From contig JAEYUH010000027.1 in assembly GCA_023432725.1 (NCBI GenBank), positions 1 through 18,281 on the forward strand: a stretch of DNA of 18,281 bases. Direction: 5' to 3'. Within the stretch, counting starts at the first letter, position 1. The number at the start of each line of letters is the position of its first letter. Of this stretch, positions 7,186 through 16,692 are shown in pieces. The notes beneath the pieces were generated by a model. That model saw nothing but the letters and a program-made list of their open reading frames with translations. It was not told the origin of the DNA and did not search any database. The DNA is from Actinomycetes bacterium. GTDB lineage: Bacteria > Actinomycetota > Actinomycetes > Propionibacteriales > Propionibacteriaceae. A program made the translations under genes and the position numbers.

Positions 7186-8586
7186 ATGGCCCGGGTGGTC
7201 GGGGTCGATTCGTCGACCCAGAGCTGCAAGGTTGTGGTGCGGGACTCCGGTACCGGGCAGCTGCTGGCCAGCGGCCGGGCCCCCCATCCTGACGGGACCG
7301 CCGTCGACCCCGCCCACTGGTGGACGGCGCTGCAGGCGGCGCTGGCCGAGGCCGGTGGGCTGGACGGGGTCGACGCGGTGTCGATCGGCGGCCAACAACA
7401 CGGCATGGTCGCGCTCGACGACCAGGGCAGGGTGATCCGCGACGCCCTGCTGTGGAACGACACCCGCTCGGCGGGGGCGGCAGCCGACCTGATCGACGAG
7501 GTCGGCGCCGACGACCTGGTGAGCCGCACCGGGTTGGTGCCGGTGGCGTCCTTCACCGCGACGAAACTGCGCTGGCTGCGGGACGCCGAACCGGAGAACG
7601 CGGCCAGGGTCGCGGCGGTCGCGCTGCCGCACGACTGGCTGACCTGGCGGCTGCGGGGCTACGGCCCGGCAGGGGAGTCGGAGCTCGGCCCCGACCTCTC
7701 CGAGCTCGTCACCGACCGCTCCGACGCCTCCGGCACCGCCTACTGGTCGCCGGTGACGGGGGAGTACGACCGCGACCTGCTCGAGCGGGCGCTGGGCCAC
7801 GACGCGATCCTGCCTCGGGTGCTGGGGCCGGCCGAGTCGGTGCCGGGGCCGGGCTTCCTGGTCGGCCCGGGAGCCGGTGACAACGCCGCCGCGGCGCTCG
7901 GGCTGGACGCCCGGCCCGGCGACGTCGTGGTGTCGATCGGCACCTCGGGCACGGTCTTCGCAGCCACCGACGCCCCGGTCGGTGACGTGACGGGAACCGT
8001 CGCGGGGTTCGCCGACGCCACCGGCGGCTTCCTGCCCCTGGTGGCGACCCTCAACGCGGCCCGGGTGGTGGGTTCGGTAGCACGGCTGCTCGGCGTCGAC
8101 TTCGACGAGCTGGGACGCCTCGCGCTGAGCGCGTCGCCGGGCTCGGCGGGGGCCGTGCTGGTGCCGTACTTCGAGGGCGAGCGCACCCCCAACCTGCCCA
8201 GCGCGACGGCCTCGCTGGTCGGGCTCACGCTGGCCAGCACGACCCGGGAGAACCTCGCCAGGGCGAGCATCGAGGGCATGCTGTGCGGGCTGTCGGCGGG
8301 CCTGGACGCCATCCGCAGCCTCGGCGTGGCCGCGAACCGGCTGCTGCTGATCGGGGGCGCTGCCGCCAACCCCGCGGTGCAGGCGATCGCCGCGCAGGTC
8401 TTCGACCTGCCGGTGTTCATCCCGCAGCCGGGGGAGTACGTCGCCGACGGCGCCGCCCGCCAGGCGGCGTGGGTGCTGACCGGCGAGCGCCCGGCCTGGC
8501 CTGTCGAGCTCGTCGCCTCGCCGGAGCCCGATCCGCGGCCGGTGATCCGCGAGCAGTACGAGGCGGCGGCAGCCAGCTACCTGTGA
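7186..8586 (+). CDS. xylB: Xylulokinase
   Basis: A 466-residue FGGY-family kinase phosphorylating D-xylulose to xylulose-5-phosphate, the entry to the pentose-phosphate pathway. N-terminal [13 protein letters not shown] binds ATP phosphates. [10 protein letters not shown] and LLWNDTRS are sugar-site motifs of XylB-type enzymes. [11 protein letters not shown] carries the catalytic Asp, and GTSGTVFA and [12 protein letters not shown] form the C-terminal ATP site. Two ATGs are possible. The one at 7180 is only one base after GGAGG, whereas the ATG at 7186 has seven bases of spacing and begins [10 protein letters not shown], so 7186 is chosen. The gene lies 16 bases after xylA and is followed by a strong inverted repeat. 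No pentulose transporter gene is directly attached. Family assignment is firm; D-xylulose specificity follows from linkage to xylA. Confidence 0.95.
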   Translation: MARVVGVDSSTQSCKVVVRDSGTGQLLASGRAPHPDGTAVDPAHWWTALQAALAEAGGLDGVDAVSIGGQQHGMVALDDQGRVIRDALLWNDTRSAGAAADLIDEVGADDLVSRTGLVPVASFTATKLRWLRDAEPENAARVAAVALPHDWLTWRLRGYGPAGESELGPDLSELVTDRSDASGTAYWSPVTGEYDRDLLERALGHDAILPRVLGPAESVPGPGFLVGPGAGDNAAAALGLDARPGDVVVSIGTSGTVFAATDAPVGDVTGTVAGFADATGGFLPLVATLNAARVVGSVARLLGVDFDELGRLALSASPGSAGAVLVPYFEGERTPNLPSATASLVGLTLASTTRENLARASIEGMLCGLSAGLDAIRSLGVAANRLLLIGGAAANPAVQAIAAQVFDLPVFIPQPGEYVADGAARQAAWVLTGERPAWPVELVASPEPDPRPVIREQYEAAAASYL

Positions 8587-8593
8587 CGCCACC

Positions 8594-8631
8594 CTGGACA
8601 GTTCCCGCCGGCCTTGGCGGGAACTGTCCAG
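8594..8631. terminator. Bidirectional terminator between xylB and the carboxylase gene
   Basis: A perfect 16-bp inverted repeat (8594-8609 with 8616-8631, arms CTGGACAGTTCCCGCC / GGCGGGAACTGTCCAG) has a 6-base loop. It fills almost all of the 45-base gap between two convergent genes and abuts the stop codon of the minus-strand gene at 8632. There is no U-tract, as is common for actinobacterial terminators. Symmetry and placement suit both transcripts. Confidence 0.85.
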
Positions 8632-10392
8632 TCAGGCGTCGACGATCTCGCAGAGCACCTGACCGCTGGTCACGGAGGCGCCCGGCTCGGCCTGCAGCCG
8701 GGCCACCACCCCGGAGCGGTGGGCGTTGATCGGCTGCTCCATCTTCATCGCCTCGAGCACCACGACCAGGTCGCCCTCGCTGACCCGGTCGCCCTCGACC
8801 ACCGCGACCTTGACCACGGTGCCCTGCATCGGGGCGGCGAGTTCGTTGGTGGAAGGCGCCTTCGCCCTCGCCCCACCGGTGCTGCGCCGGGTGGGGCGCT
8901 GCGGTGCCGCCACCCGGGCGGCGGGCGCGCTCAGCGCGGCGGGCAGCCTGACCTCGATCCGGCGACCGTCCACCTCGACCACATAGCTGGTCTTCTCAGG
9001 CTCGTCGGACTCGCCGAGGGTGCCGGTGTAAGGCTCGATCGGGGTGGCGAACTCGGTCTCGATCCAGCGGGTGTGGACGCCGAAGGCACCGTCCCCGGCG
9101 ATGAAGGCCGGCTCCTGGAGGACCGCGCGGTGGAACGGCAGCACCGAGGGCATCCCCTCCAGCACGGTCTCTGCCAGCGCCCTGCGGGCGCGCTCGATGG
9201 CCTGGGTCCGGGTCGACCCGGTGACGATGATCTTGGCCACCAGCGAGTCGAACGAGCCGGGCACCGCCATCCCCGCGGTGTAGCCGGCGTCCACCCGCAC
9301 CCCGGGCCCGGTGGGCGGCTGCCAGGCGGTCAGCGTGCCCGGCGCGGGCATGAAGCTGCGGCCGGCGTCCTCGGCGTTGATCCGGAACTCGATCGAGTGG
9401 CCGCGCACGGGCGGGTCGTCGTACCCCAGCGGCTCGCCGTCGGCGATCCGGAACATCTCCCGCACGAGGTCGATGCCGGTCACCTCCTCCGAGACCGGGT
9501 GCTCCACCTGCAGGCGGGTGTTGACCTCGAGGAACGAGATGGTGCCGTCCTGGCCGACCAGGAACTCGCAGGTTCCGGCGCCGACATACCCGGCAGCGCG
9601 CAGGATCGCCTTCGACGACTCGTACAGGCGCTCGACCTGTCCCGGGTCGAGGAACGGGGCGGGGGCCTCCTCGACCAGTTTCTGGTGGCGGCGCTGCAAC
9701 GAGCAGTCCCGGGTGGAGACCACGACGACGTTGCCGTGGCTGTCGGCCAGGCACTGGGTCTCGACGTGGCGCGGCCGGTCGAGGTACCGCTCGACGAAGC
9801 ACTCACCCCTGCCGAAGGCCGTCACTGCCTCGCGGGTCGCCGACTCGAACAGTTCGGGCACCTCGGCCATCGTCCTGGCCACCTTCAACCCGCGGCCGCC
9901 GCCGCCGAAGGCAGCCTTGATGGCGATCGGCAGGCCGTGCTCGGCGGCGAAGGCGACCACCTCGTCGGCGGACGCGACGGGGTCAGGGGTGCCGGGGACG
10001 AGCGGTGCCCCGACCTGCTGGGCGATGTGGCGGGCCTGCACCTTGTCGCCGAGTGCCTCGATGGCAGCCGCCGGCGGACCGATCCAGGTCAGCCCCGCGT
10101 CGACCACCGCCCTGGCGAAGGCGGCGTTCTCGGCGAGGAAGCCGTAGCCGGGATGGACGGCGTCCGCGCCGCTGCGGGCGGCCGCCGCCAGCAGCTTGTC
10201 GATGTCGAGGTAGGTGTCGGCGGGGGTGAGGCCGTTCAGCGCGAAGGCCTCGTCGGCGAGCCGGACGAAGACCGAGTCGGCATCCGGGTCGGCGTAGACC
10301 GCGACGCTGCGCAGGCCGGCGTCCCTGGCCGCCCTGATCACGCGGACTGCGATCTCGCCGCGGTTGGCGACCAGCACCTTGGTGATCGGCAT
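8632..10392 (-). CDS. Acyl-CoA (acetyl/propionyl-CoA) carboxylase alpha subunit: biotin carboxylase fused to BCCP
   Basis: A 586-residue fusion of biotin carboxylase and biotin carboxyl carrier protein. It carboxylates its own biotin with ATP and bicarbonate and passes the carboxyl group to a separate carboxyltransferase that makes malonyl- or methylmalonyl-CoA. The biotin carboxylase N-domain starts [11 protein letters not shown], with [10 protein letters not shown] at 80-89. The ATP-grasp glycine loop GGGGRG is at 163-168 and the catalytic [12 protein letters not shown] at 287-298. A Pro/Ala-rich linker (about 488-518) leads to the biotinyl domain with EAMKMEQP, biotin on Lys550. Length and order match AccA3-type subunits. 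GAGGGAG precedes the ATG well. The carboxyltransferase beta subunit is not in the window, so acetyl versus propionyl specificity cannot be told. A LamB/YcsF gene lies 94 bases upstream on the same strand. Confidence 0.93.
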   Translation of the reverse strand: MPITKVLVANRGEIAVRVIRAARDAGLRSVAVYADPDADSVFVRLADEAFALNGLTPADTYLDIDKLLAAAARSGADAVHPGYGFLAENAAFARAVVDAGLTWIGPPAAAIEALGDKVQARHIAQQVGAPLVPGTPDPVASADEVVAFAAEHGLPIAIKAAFGGGGRGLKVARTMAEVPELFESATREAVTAFGRGECFVERYLDRPRHVETQCLADSHGNVVVVSTRDCSLQRRHQKLVEEAPAPFLDPGQVERLYESSKAILRAAGYVGAGTCEFLVGQDGTISFLEVNTRLQVEHPVSEEVTGIDLVREMFRIADGEPLGYDDPPVRGHSIEFRINAEDAGRSFMPAPGTLTAWQPPTGPGVRVDAGYTAGMAVPGSFDSLVAKIIVTGSTRTQAIERARRALAETVLEGMPSVLPFHRAVLQEPAFIAGDGAFGVHTRWIETEFATPIEPYTGTLGESDEPEKTSYVVEVDGRRIEVRLPAALSAPAARVAAPQRPTRRSTGGARAKAPSTNELAAPMQGTVVKVAVVEGDRVSEGDLVVVLEAMKMEQPINAHRSGVVARLQAEPGASVTSGQVLCEIVDA

Positions 10393-10486
10393 CGGCTCCC
10401 TCTCTGTCGGCCAGGCGTTGCCGAGGCGGCACCTGCGAAGTCTAGGACGGCCCGGCAGGGGCGTCCCCGCCTCGAGCTGGGGCGTC
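10393..10486 (-). promoter_or_regulatory. Leader and possible promoter of the carboxylase gene
   Basis: A 94-base gap lies between the LamB/YcsF-like gene and the biotin carboxylase gene. Read on the minus strand, TAGACT (10439-10444) fits a TANNNT -10 and would give a leader of about 40 bases containing the Shine-Dalgarno. No -35 is evident. A GGGG-CGT-CCCC pair (10458-10468) with outer GGC/GCC could form a small hairpin after the LamB/YcsF-like gene. The two genes may be co-transcribed or the carboxylase may have its own promoter. Confidence 0.3.
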
Positions 10487-11236
10487 TCAGCCCGCGCGCC
10501 TGCCGAACCGGGTCAGCTCATCGTCGGGCTGCCCTGTGGCAGCGGCAGGGGTGATGGCGTAGCCGGCGCTGGTCAGCGCCCGGTGGACAGCCTGTACCGT
10601 AGCGCGCTCGGCGCTCGTGCCACAGGGGAGCCAGATCGTGTCGATGCCGCCGGCCGCTACCGCCTCCACCGCCCGCTCGGCGACCTCCGCGGGCTCTGGG
10701 CCTGCTGCCCGCAGGCCGGCGCAGCGTGCCGACAGGTGCGGCCGCAGCTCCACGGCGGTGCTGAGCCCGTGGCGCTCCGCGGTCGTCAGCAACCGGGACC
10801 CGGCCTGTCCGATCACCGTCAGGGACTCGTCGAAGTCCAGCACGGCGTTGACGATCCCCCAGGCGTGGGACCGGTCGGTGCGCGCCGCCTCGGCCAGCGC
10901 GCCCGAGGCCCTGACGAACTCGAGCCGGCCCCCCTCGCTGGCCACCAGGGCGTCGAGTCCGCCCAGCTGAAGGAGCAATTCCGCCGCGAGGTCGTCAGCG
11001 TGGTAGTCGATAAAACGCTCGCCGCCGGAGACCGGGTCGCGGTAGCCGAGGCTCGCCCCGATGGTGAGCGACCGAGAGGTGGCCTCAGTGACCGCGGACA
11101 GCATCGAGCGGGGCACGCCGGCGTGCCCACCGCAGGGGATCGACACGTGGCTGACAAGGGGCCAAACCTCTCGTTCGGCCTCCAGCCACAGGTCGTCGTA
11201 CCGCCTGCCCAGATCACACGTCAGACCAACCCGCAC
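10487..11236 (-). CDS. Divergent LamB/YcsF family protein (PxpA-like, probably not a standard 5-oxoprolinase subunit)
   Basis: A 249-residue protein with the outline of the LamB/YcsF (PxpA) family, a polysaccharide-deacetylase-like barrel that with PxpB and PxpC hydrolyses 5-oxoproline. Recognisable parts are VGLTCDLG at the N-terminus (family: DLNADLGEG), IPCGGHAG at 33-40 (family: ACGFHAGD), [10 protein letters not shown] at 58-67 (family: IGAHPSFPDR), and a central [23 protein letters not shown] matching the family's [22 protein letters not shown]. Several conserved residues are changed: the His of GAHP is Ser, KPHG is RASG, and the FADR segment reads LRPH. PxpB and PxpC genes are absent here. 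It may have lost oxoprolinase activity or use another substrate. The start is GTG without a strong ribosome-binding site. It lies upstream of the biotin carboxylase gene on the same strand and divergent from corA. Confidence 0.7.
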   Translation of the reverse strand: MRVGLTCDLGRRYDDLWLEAEREVWPLVSHVSIPCGGHAGVPRSMLSAVTEATSRSLTIGASLGYRDPVSGGERFIDYHADDLAAELLLQLGGLDALVASEGGRLEFVRASGALAEAARTDRSHAWGIVNAVLDFDESLTVIGQAGSRLLTTAERHGLSTAVELRPHLSARCAGLRAAGPEPAEVAERAVEAVAAGGIDTIWLPCGTSAERATVQAVHRALTSAGYAITPAAATGQPDDELTRFGRRAG

Positions 11237-11335
11237 AGCACCGCCACCCCCGTCCCCACGCCGCCTACGCTACCTCCTCGCGCGGGTTCGGGTGGGCGTC
11301 TGCCCATCCCCGTACGGCGGTGCCATGCTGGTCGG
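11237..11335. promoter_or_regulatory. Divergent promoter region with a symmetric -10 candidate
   Basis: A 99-base gap between the LamB/YcsF-like gene and the CorA-like gene. TACGCTA at 11266-11272 reads TACGCT on the plus strand and TAGCGT on the minus strand, so both directions have a TANNNT -10 sharing five bases. For corA there is also CATGCT (11324-11329) exactly six bases before the GTG, which would fit a leaderless start. No clear -35 was seen in either direction. Confidence 0.4.
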
Positions 11336-12337
11336 GTGAGCACAGCGCGAAGTCGTGTCTGGCGCAACGGGAAGCAGGAGGCTGACGGCTTCCCGCTGGC
11401 CGAGCTGAGCCAGCTGATCCACGACCCGGGGACCCTCGTCTGGTTCCACCTCGACCGGCCCGAACCGGGCGTGCTGGCCGAGCTCGCCGCCGAACTCGAC
11501 CTCGACCGGCACGCCCTGGAGGACGCGATCGAGCCCGAGGAACGACCGAAGGCCACCCGGCACGCCAGTCACACCTTCTTCACCTGCTACGCCACCCACC
11601 TGTTCACCGAGCCGCCCGGCACGCTCCTCCTCGAGACTCCGCGGGTCTCGGCCTTCGTGCTGCCGCACGCCCTCATCACCGTCAGCACTTCGGGGTTGGA
11701 CGTCGAGCCCCTGCTGCTGCGGTGGGAAGAGAACGGGCTGCTGCGGCTCGGCGTCGGCGCGCTGGTCCACGGCCTGCTCGACACGATCGTGGACGGGCAC
11801 TTCGCGGCGATCCAGGGGCTCGACGACGCCGTCGAGGGACTGGAGGACCTGCTGTTCGGTGACTCGCCCGTCCACGACTCCCGCCGCAACCGACAGATCC
11901 AGCAGCGGATCTTCGGGGTGCGCAAGGCGCTGGTGCAGTTGCGCCGCAAGGTGCTTCCGATGCGGGAGGTGGTGGCCGCGGTGATGCGCTCGCGCACTGC
12001 CGACGATCCCGCGAGCCGGGAACTCGACGGGTACTTCGATGACCTCTACGACCACGTGATCCGGGCGGCGGAGTGGAGCGAGTCACTGCGCGAGGTGGTG
12101 GGCAGCGCCTTCGAGACGAACCTCTCGCTGCAGGACGCGCGGCTGAACGACATCATGAAGAAGCTCGCCGGCTGGGCGGCGATCATCGCCGTCCCGACGG
12201 CGGTCACCGGCTGGTTCGGCCAGAACCTGCCCTACCCCGGCTACAACACCGCTTTCGGGGTCGGCCTGAGTGCCCTGGCGATCCTGTTCGGGTCCGGCGG
12301 GCTGTTTGCGCTGTTCCGGCGGATCGACTGGCTCTGA
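11336..12337 (+). CDS. CorA-family divalent cation transporter with GQN motif
   Basis: A 333-residue 2-TM-GxN protein, a pentameric inner-membrane channel family for Mg2+ or other divalent cations. A cytoplasmic N-terminal alpha/beta domain is followed by long charged helices (about 170-270, rich in RRNRQIQQRIFGVRKALVQLRRK), then two C-terminal membrane segments at roughly 275-293 and 303-326. The loop after the first segment reads FGQNLPYPG: the hallmark GMN is GQN at 295-297. The tail is FRRIDWL, basic as in the family. The GTG at 11336 is chosen because it gives MSTARSRVWRNG and leaves a normal-sized protein; the open frame continues upstream only as antisense of the neighbouring gene. No Shine-Dalgarno is evident. 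Function as an ion channel is likely; the ion is uncertain given the changed selectivity motif. ZntB (GIN) shows such variants exist. Confidence 0.85.
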   Translation: MSTARSRVWRNGKQEADGFPLAELSQLIHDPGTLVWFHLDRPEPGVLAELAAELDLDRHALEDAIEPEERPKATRHASHTFFTCYATHLFTEPPGTLLLETPRVSAFVLPHALITVSTSGLDVEPLLLRWEENGLLRLGVGALVHGLLDTIVDGHFAAIQGLDDAVEGLEDLLFGDSPVHDSRRNRQIQQRIFGVRKALVQLRRKVLPMREVVAAVMRSRTADDPASRELDGYFDDLYDHVIRAAEWSESLREVVGSAFETNLSLQDARLNDIMKKLAGWAAIIAVPTAVTGWFGQNLPYPGYNTAFGVGLSALAILFGSGGLFALFRRIDWL

Positions 12338-12536
12338 CCCCCTGAAATCGATGCGCAGAAACTCACATGTGATATGTGGGCGCTCACATTGTTGTAGGAA
12401 TGTGATCCTGAGGGCCTGCGCGGCCCGTCCGCGGGCCGTAGAGTCAGCGCTGCAGAAAGCCACCGGCGGGTGCCGGATGAGTCCTGTCGCAGGGCTCGAT
12501 GGCTGTGACTCTCAGTGACGAGAAGGAGTGCACACA
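12338..12536 (+). promoter_or_regulatory. Upstream control region of the sugar ABC transporter operon
   Basis: This 199-base gap holds dense symmetry. CTCACAT occurs at 12362-12368 and again at 12383-12389, 21 bases apart. The first copy is within the palindrome TCACATGTGA (12363-12372). The second begins the inverted repeat TCACATT-N8-AATGTGA (12384-12405). A GC hairpin, CGGCCCG-TCCG-CGGGCCG (12421-12438), abuts a candidate -10, TAGAGT (12439-12444), which would place the repeats about 45-90 bases upstream of the start. AAGGAG (12523-12528) is the ribosome-binding site. The binding protein is unknown; the sites do not match CRP spacing. Confidence 0.5.
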
Positions 12537-13709
12537 ATGCGACGATTCGGACTTGCGATCGCCGGTATGGCGGCCGCCCTGGCCCTCACCGCCTGTGGTG
12601 GCGGCGGCGCCGGTGCCCCCAGTAGCGCGGCTCCCACCACCGGTGGCGAGAGCTCGGCACCGGCCCCGGCCGGTGACACCCTCGTCGGCGTGGCGATGCC
12701 GACCCAGACCTCCGAGCGGTGGATCGCCGACGGCACCGCCGTCAAGGAGGGCCTGGAGAAGGCCGGCTACAAGGTCGACCTCCAGTACGCCAACGACGAC
12801 ATCCCGACCCAGACCCAGCAGGTCGACGCCATGATCACCGCCGGTGCCAAGGTGCTGATCATCGCCGCCATCGACGGCACCGCGCTGACCAGCCAGCTGC
12901 AGGCCGCGGCTGACAAGGGCATCAAGGTCATCGCCTACGACCGACTGATCCGCGACAGCGGCAACGTCGACTTCTACGTGACCTTCGACAACTACGCCGT
13001 GGGCGTCGCCCAGGCCACCGCGCTGCTCGCCGGCATGGAGATCACCGACCGTGACGGCAAGGCCACCGGCTCGGCCGAGAAGGGTCAGAACATCGAACTG
13101 TTCGCCGGCTCGCTGGACGACAACAACGCGCACCTGTTCTGGAAGGGCGCCATCGACACCCTGCAGCCGTACTTCGATGACGGCACCCTGGTCGTGAAGT
13201 CCGGCCAGACCACCATCGAGCAGGCCGCCACGCTGCGGTGGCTGCAGGAGACCGCCCAGAAGCGGATGGAAGACCTGCTGACCTCCACCTACGGTGGCAC
13301 CGGTGAGGGCCTCAAGGGCGTCCTCGCTCCGTACGACGGCCTGTCCCGCGGCATCATCACCGCGCTGCAGGGCGTTGGCATGGGCCCGACCATCGCCAAG
13401 GGTCTGCCGATCGTGACCGGCCAGGACGCCGAGATCGCCTCCGTCAAGCTGATCGCCGATGACCAGCAGAGCTCGACGATCTTCAAGGACACCCGCAACC
13501 TGGCCACCCAGGCCGTCACCGCCACCCAGGCCTTCCTGAGCGGTGCGACCCCCGAGGCCAACAACACCGAGACCTACGACAACGGTGTGAAGGTCGTCCC
13601 GTCCTTCCTGCTCCCGGTTGTCACCGTCTACAGCGACAACATTCAGAAGGAACTGGTTGACACTGGTTACTGGACGGCCGAAGAGGTCGCGTCCGGCGTC
13701 GCCAGCTAG
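12537..13709 (+). CDS. chvE: Monosaccharide ABC transporter substrate-binding lipoprotein (ChvE/XylF-like)
   Basis: A 390-residue periplasmic-binding-protein-type lipoprotein that captures a monosaccharide outside the membrane and delivers it to the ABC transporter encoded next. Residues 1-20 form a lipoprotein signal ending in LTAC, with lipidated Cys20, followed by a Gly/Ser/Thr/Pro-rich linker to about residue 48. The mature part begins [16 protein letters not shown] and has the ribose/xylose-binding fold ([50 protein letters not shown]). It resembles the ChvE multiple-sugar-binding type, so the ligand may be xylose, arabinose, galactose or glucose. The ATG at 12537 is chosen because AAGGAG lies eight bases before it; the GTG at 12528 overlaps that site. 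It is the first gene of a three-gene operon and is followed by a strong hairpin. Confidence 0.93.
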   Translation: MRRFGLAIAGMAAALALTACGGGGAGAPSSAAPTTGGESSAPAPAGDTLVGVAMPTQTSERWIADGTAVKEGLEKAGYKVDLQYANDDIPTQTQQVDAMITAGAKVLIIAAIDGTALTSQLQAAADKGIKVIAYDRLIRDSGNVDFYVTFDNYAVGVAQATALLAGMEITDRDGKATGSAEKGQNIELFAGSLDDNNAHLFWKGAIDTLQPYFDDGTLVVKSGQTTIEQAATLRWLQETAQKRMEDLLTSTYGGTGEGLKGVLAPYDGLSRGIITALQGVGMGPTIAKGLPIVTGQDAEIASVKLIADDQQSSTIFKDTRNLATQAVTATQAFLSGATPEANNTETYDNGVKVVPSFLLPVVTVYSDNIQKELVDTGYWTAEEVASGVAS

Positions 13710-13723
13710 TCACGCACGGTAAC

Positions 13724-13757
13724 GGGGTGGGTCCGTCCGCTCGGACGGGCCCACCCC
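13724..13757 (+). other. Strong intercistronic hairpin after the binding-protein gene
   Basis: Inverted repeat 13724-13739 with 13742-13757: outer arms GGGGTGGG and CCCACCCC, inner arms TCCGTCCG and CGGACGGG. The stem is 16 bp with one G-U pair and a 2-base loop in the fully paired form. It lies 15 bases after the binding-protein stop and 38 before the ATPase start, inside an apparent operon, so partial termination or mRNA 3'-end stabilisation is more likely than full termination. There is no U-tract. Confidence 0.75.
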
Positions 13758-13795
13758 GGCACCTACCGCGGCACAGCGGTTCCACAGGGAGGGAC

Positions 13796-15411
13796 ATGAA
13801 CGACATCCTTCAGATGCGGTCGATCACCAAGACCTTTCCGGGCGTCAAGGCGCTCCAGGAGGTCTCGCTGACCGTTGAGCGTGGTGAGATCCACGCGATC
13901 TGCGGTGAGAACGGGGCCGGGAAGTCGACCCTGATGAAGGTGCTCAGCGGGGTGTACCCGCACGGCACCTACGAGGGCGAGATCTTCTTCGAGGGCGAAG
14001 AGGTGCGCTTCTCGTCGATCAACGACTCCGAGGCCAAGGGGATCGTCATCATCCACCAGGAGCTCGCCCTGGTGCCGTATCTGTCGGTGGCCGAGAACAT
14101 CTTCCTCGGCAACGAGACCCGGGGCGCGACCGGCCTCATCGACTGGAACCGCGCGAACCACGAGGCCGCCAAGCTGATGGAGCGGGTGGGGCTGAAGGAG
14201 AACCCGACCACCCCCGTCTCCGTGCTCGGCGTCGGGAAACAGCAACTGATCGAGATCGCCAAAGCGCTGAGCAAGGACGTGAAGCTGCTCATCCTCGATG
14301 AGCCCACCGCTGCCCTCAACGACAACGACTCCGAACACCTCCTCGGCCTGATCCGCCAACTGCAAGGCACCGGGATCACCTCGATCGTGATCTCCCACAA
14401 GCTGAACGAGATCGCCGAGATCGCCCAGCACACCACGATCCTGCGCGACGGCCGGACCATCGAGACGATGGACATGGCCGAGCCGGACGCGACCCAGGAG
14501 CGGATGATCCGCGGGATGGTCGGACGCGACCTCGAGCACCGGTTCCCGGAGCGAACCCCCAACATCGGCGCCCCCGTCCTGGAGGTCAGGGACTGGACCG
14601 TCTACCACCCGACCCAGGCCGGCCGGGTGATCATCGACAAGGCCTCCTTCAACGTGCGTGCCGGCGAGGTCGTGGGGATCGCAGGCCTGATGGGGGCCGG
14701 GCGTACCGAGCTCGCCATGAGCATCTTCGGCAGGACCTACGGCCGCGACATCAGCGGTCAGATCCTCAAGGACGGCGAGCCGATCGAGCTCCCCACCGTC
14801 GCGGATGCCGTCCGGCACGGGATCGCGTACGCCACCGAGGACCGCAAGCGGTACGGGCTGAACCTGCTCGATGACGTCCGGCGGAACATCTCCTCGGCAG
14901 GTCTGTTCAAGCTGTCCAAGCGCGGCTGGGTGAACGGCAACGAAGAGCTGAAGGTGGCCGAGGACTACCGCCGCGACCTCAACATCCGCACCCCGAACGT
15001 GATGGCGCTGGTCGGCAAGCTGTCGGGCGGCAACCAGCAGAAGGTGGTGCTCAGCAAGTGGCTCTTCACCGAGCCCGACGTGCTGATCCTCGACGAGCCG
15101 ACCCGTGGCATCGACGTCGGCGCCAAGTACGAGATCTACACGCTGATCAATCGCATGGTCGCCGCCGGCAAGGCCGTCGTGGTGATCTCCTCGGAGCTGC
15201 CCGAACTGCTCGGGATCTGCGACCGCATCTACACCCTCGCCTACGGGCGGATGACCGGTGAGGTTCCGGTCGCCGAGGCGACCCAGGAGCGGTTGATGCA
15301 GCTCATGACCATCGAGCGCGGCAAGCCGTTGCCTGCCGCCGCTCCGTCCAGCGAGCCGGAACCCGTCAGTGCTGCGACGGCCTCGCACACCGAGATGAAA
15401 GGACAGGCGCG

Positions 15412-15415
<4 letters not shown>
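13796..15415 (+). CDS. mmsA: Monosaccharide ABC transporter ATP-binding protein (double NBD, MmsA/GguA/XylG type)
   Basis: A 539-residue cytoplasmic ATPase with two fused nucleotide-binding domains, typical of CUT2 sugar importers. The first has Walker [10 protein letters not shown] at 37-45, IHQELALV for the Q-loop, an atypical signature LGVGKQQ, and Walker [12 protein letters not shown] with Asp168-Glu169. The second has a degenerate Walker [10 protein letters not shown], with Arg for the catalytic Lys, as is usual in this family, then [15 protein letters not shown] and [20 protein letters not shown]. One ATP site is therefore probably the main hydrolytic one. The ATG at 13796 follows GGGAGGG at good spacing. 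An upstream in-frame ATG would cross the hairpin and is not credible. Its stop overlaps the permease start as ATGA, implying translational coupling. The closest family name is the multiple-monosaccharide transporter (MmsA/GguA); ligand specificity is set by the binding protein. Confidence 0.94.
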
Positions 15416-16626
<1,211 letters not shown>

Positions 16627-16635
16627 CGCCTCGTC

Positions 16636-16678
16636 GCGCCCGTCCCGCCCGCCCCTTGTGGACCGGTGGGACGGGCGC
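16636..16678. terminator. Terminator hairpin at the end of the ABC transporter operon
   Basis: The arms GCGCCCGTCCC (16636-16646) and GGGACGGGCGC (16668-16678) are perfectly complementary. Three further pairs, including one G-U, extend the stem to 14 bp with a 15-base loop. It begins nine bases after the permease stop and ends 14 bases before the stop of the convergent SDR gene, so it may serve both transcripts. No U-tract. Confidence 0.75.
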
Positions 16679-16692
16679 TGCCATGCCCGGGG

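Noticed and set aside
5211..7556. 781-codon minus-strand open frame across xylA and the xylR promoter
   Set aside because: It is antisense to xylA and part of xylB and out of frame with the ROK gene; composition is typical of a shadow frame.
10458..10486. Direct repeat GGGGCGTC at 10458 and 10479
   Set aside because: Eight bases of GC-rich sequence; likely chance in this composition, with no further copies noticed.
8614..10554. 646-codon plus-strand open frame opposite the biotin carboxylase gene
   Set aside because: No domain similarity; the minus strand encodes an intact biotin carboxylase-BCCP protein.
10364..11335. N-terminal extension of the CorA-like protein upstream of the GTG at 11336
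   Set aside because: The extension is antisense to the LamB/YcsF-like gene, has shadow-frame composition, and would make the protein twice the family length.
12363..12405. CRP/GlxR binding sites upstream of the transporter operon
   Set aside because: TGTGA and TCACA words occur, but not as TGTGA-N6-TCACA; the spacings are 8, 11 or 12 bases in other orientations.
13763..15388. 541-codon minus-strand open frame opposite the ABC ATPase gene
   Set aside because: Antisense shadow; the ATPase on the plus strand carries all expected motifs.
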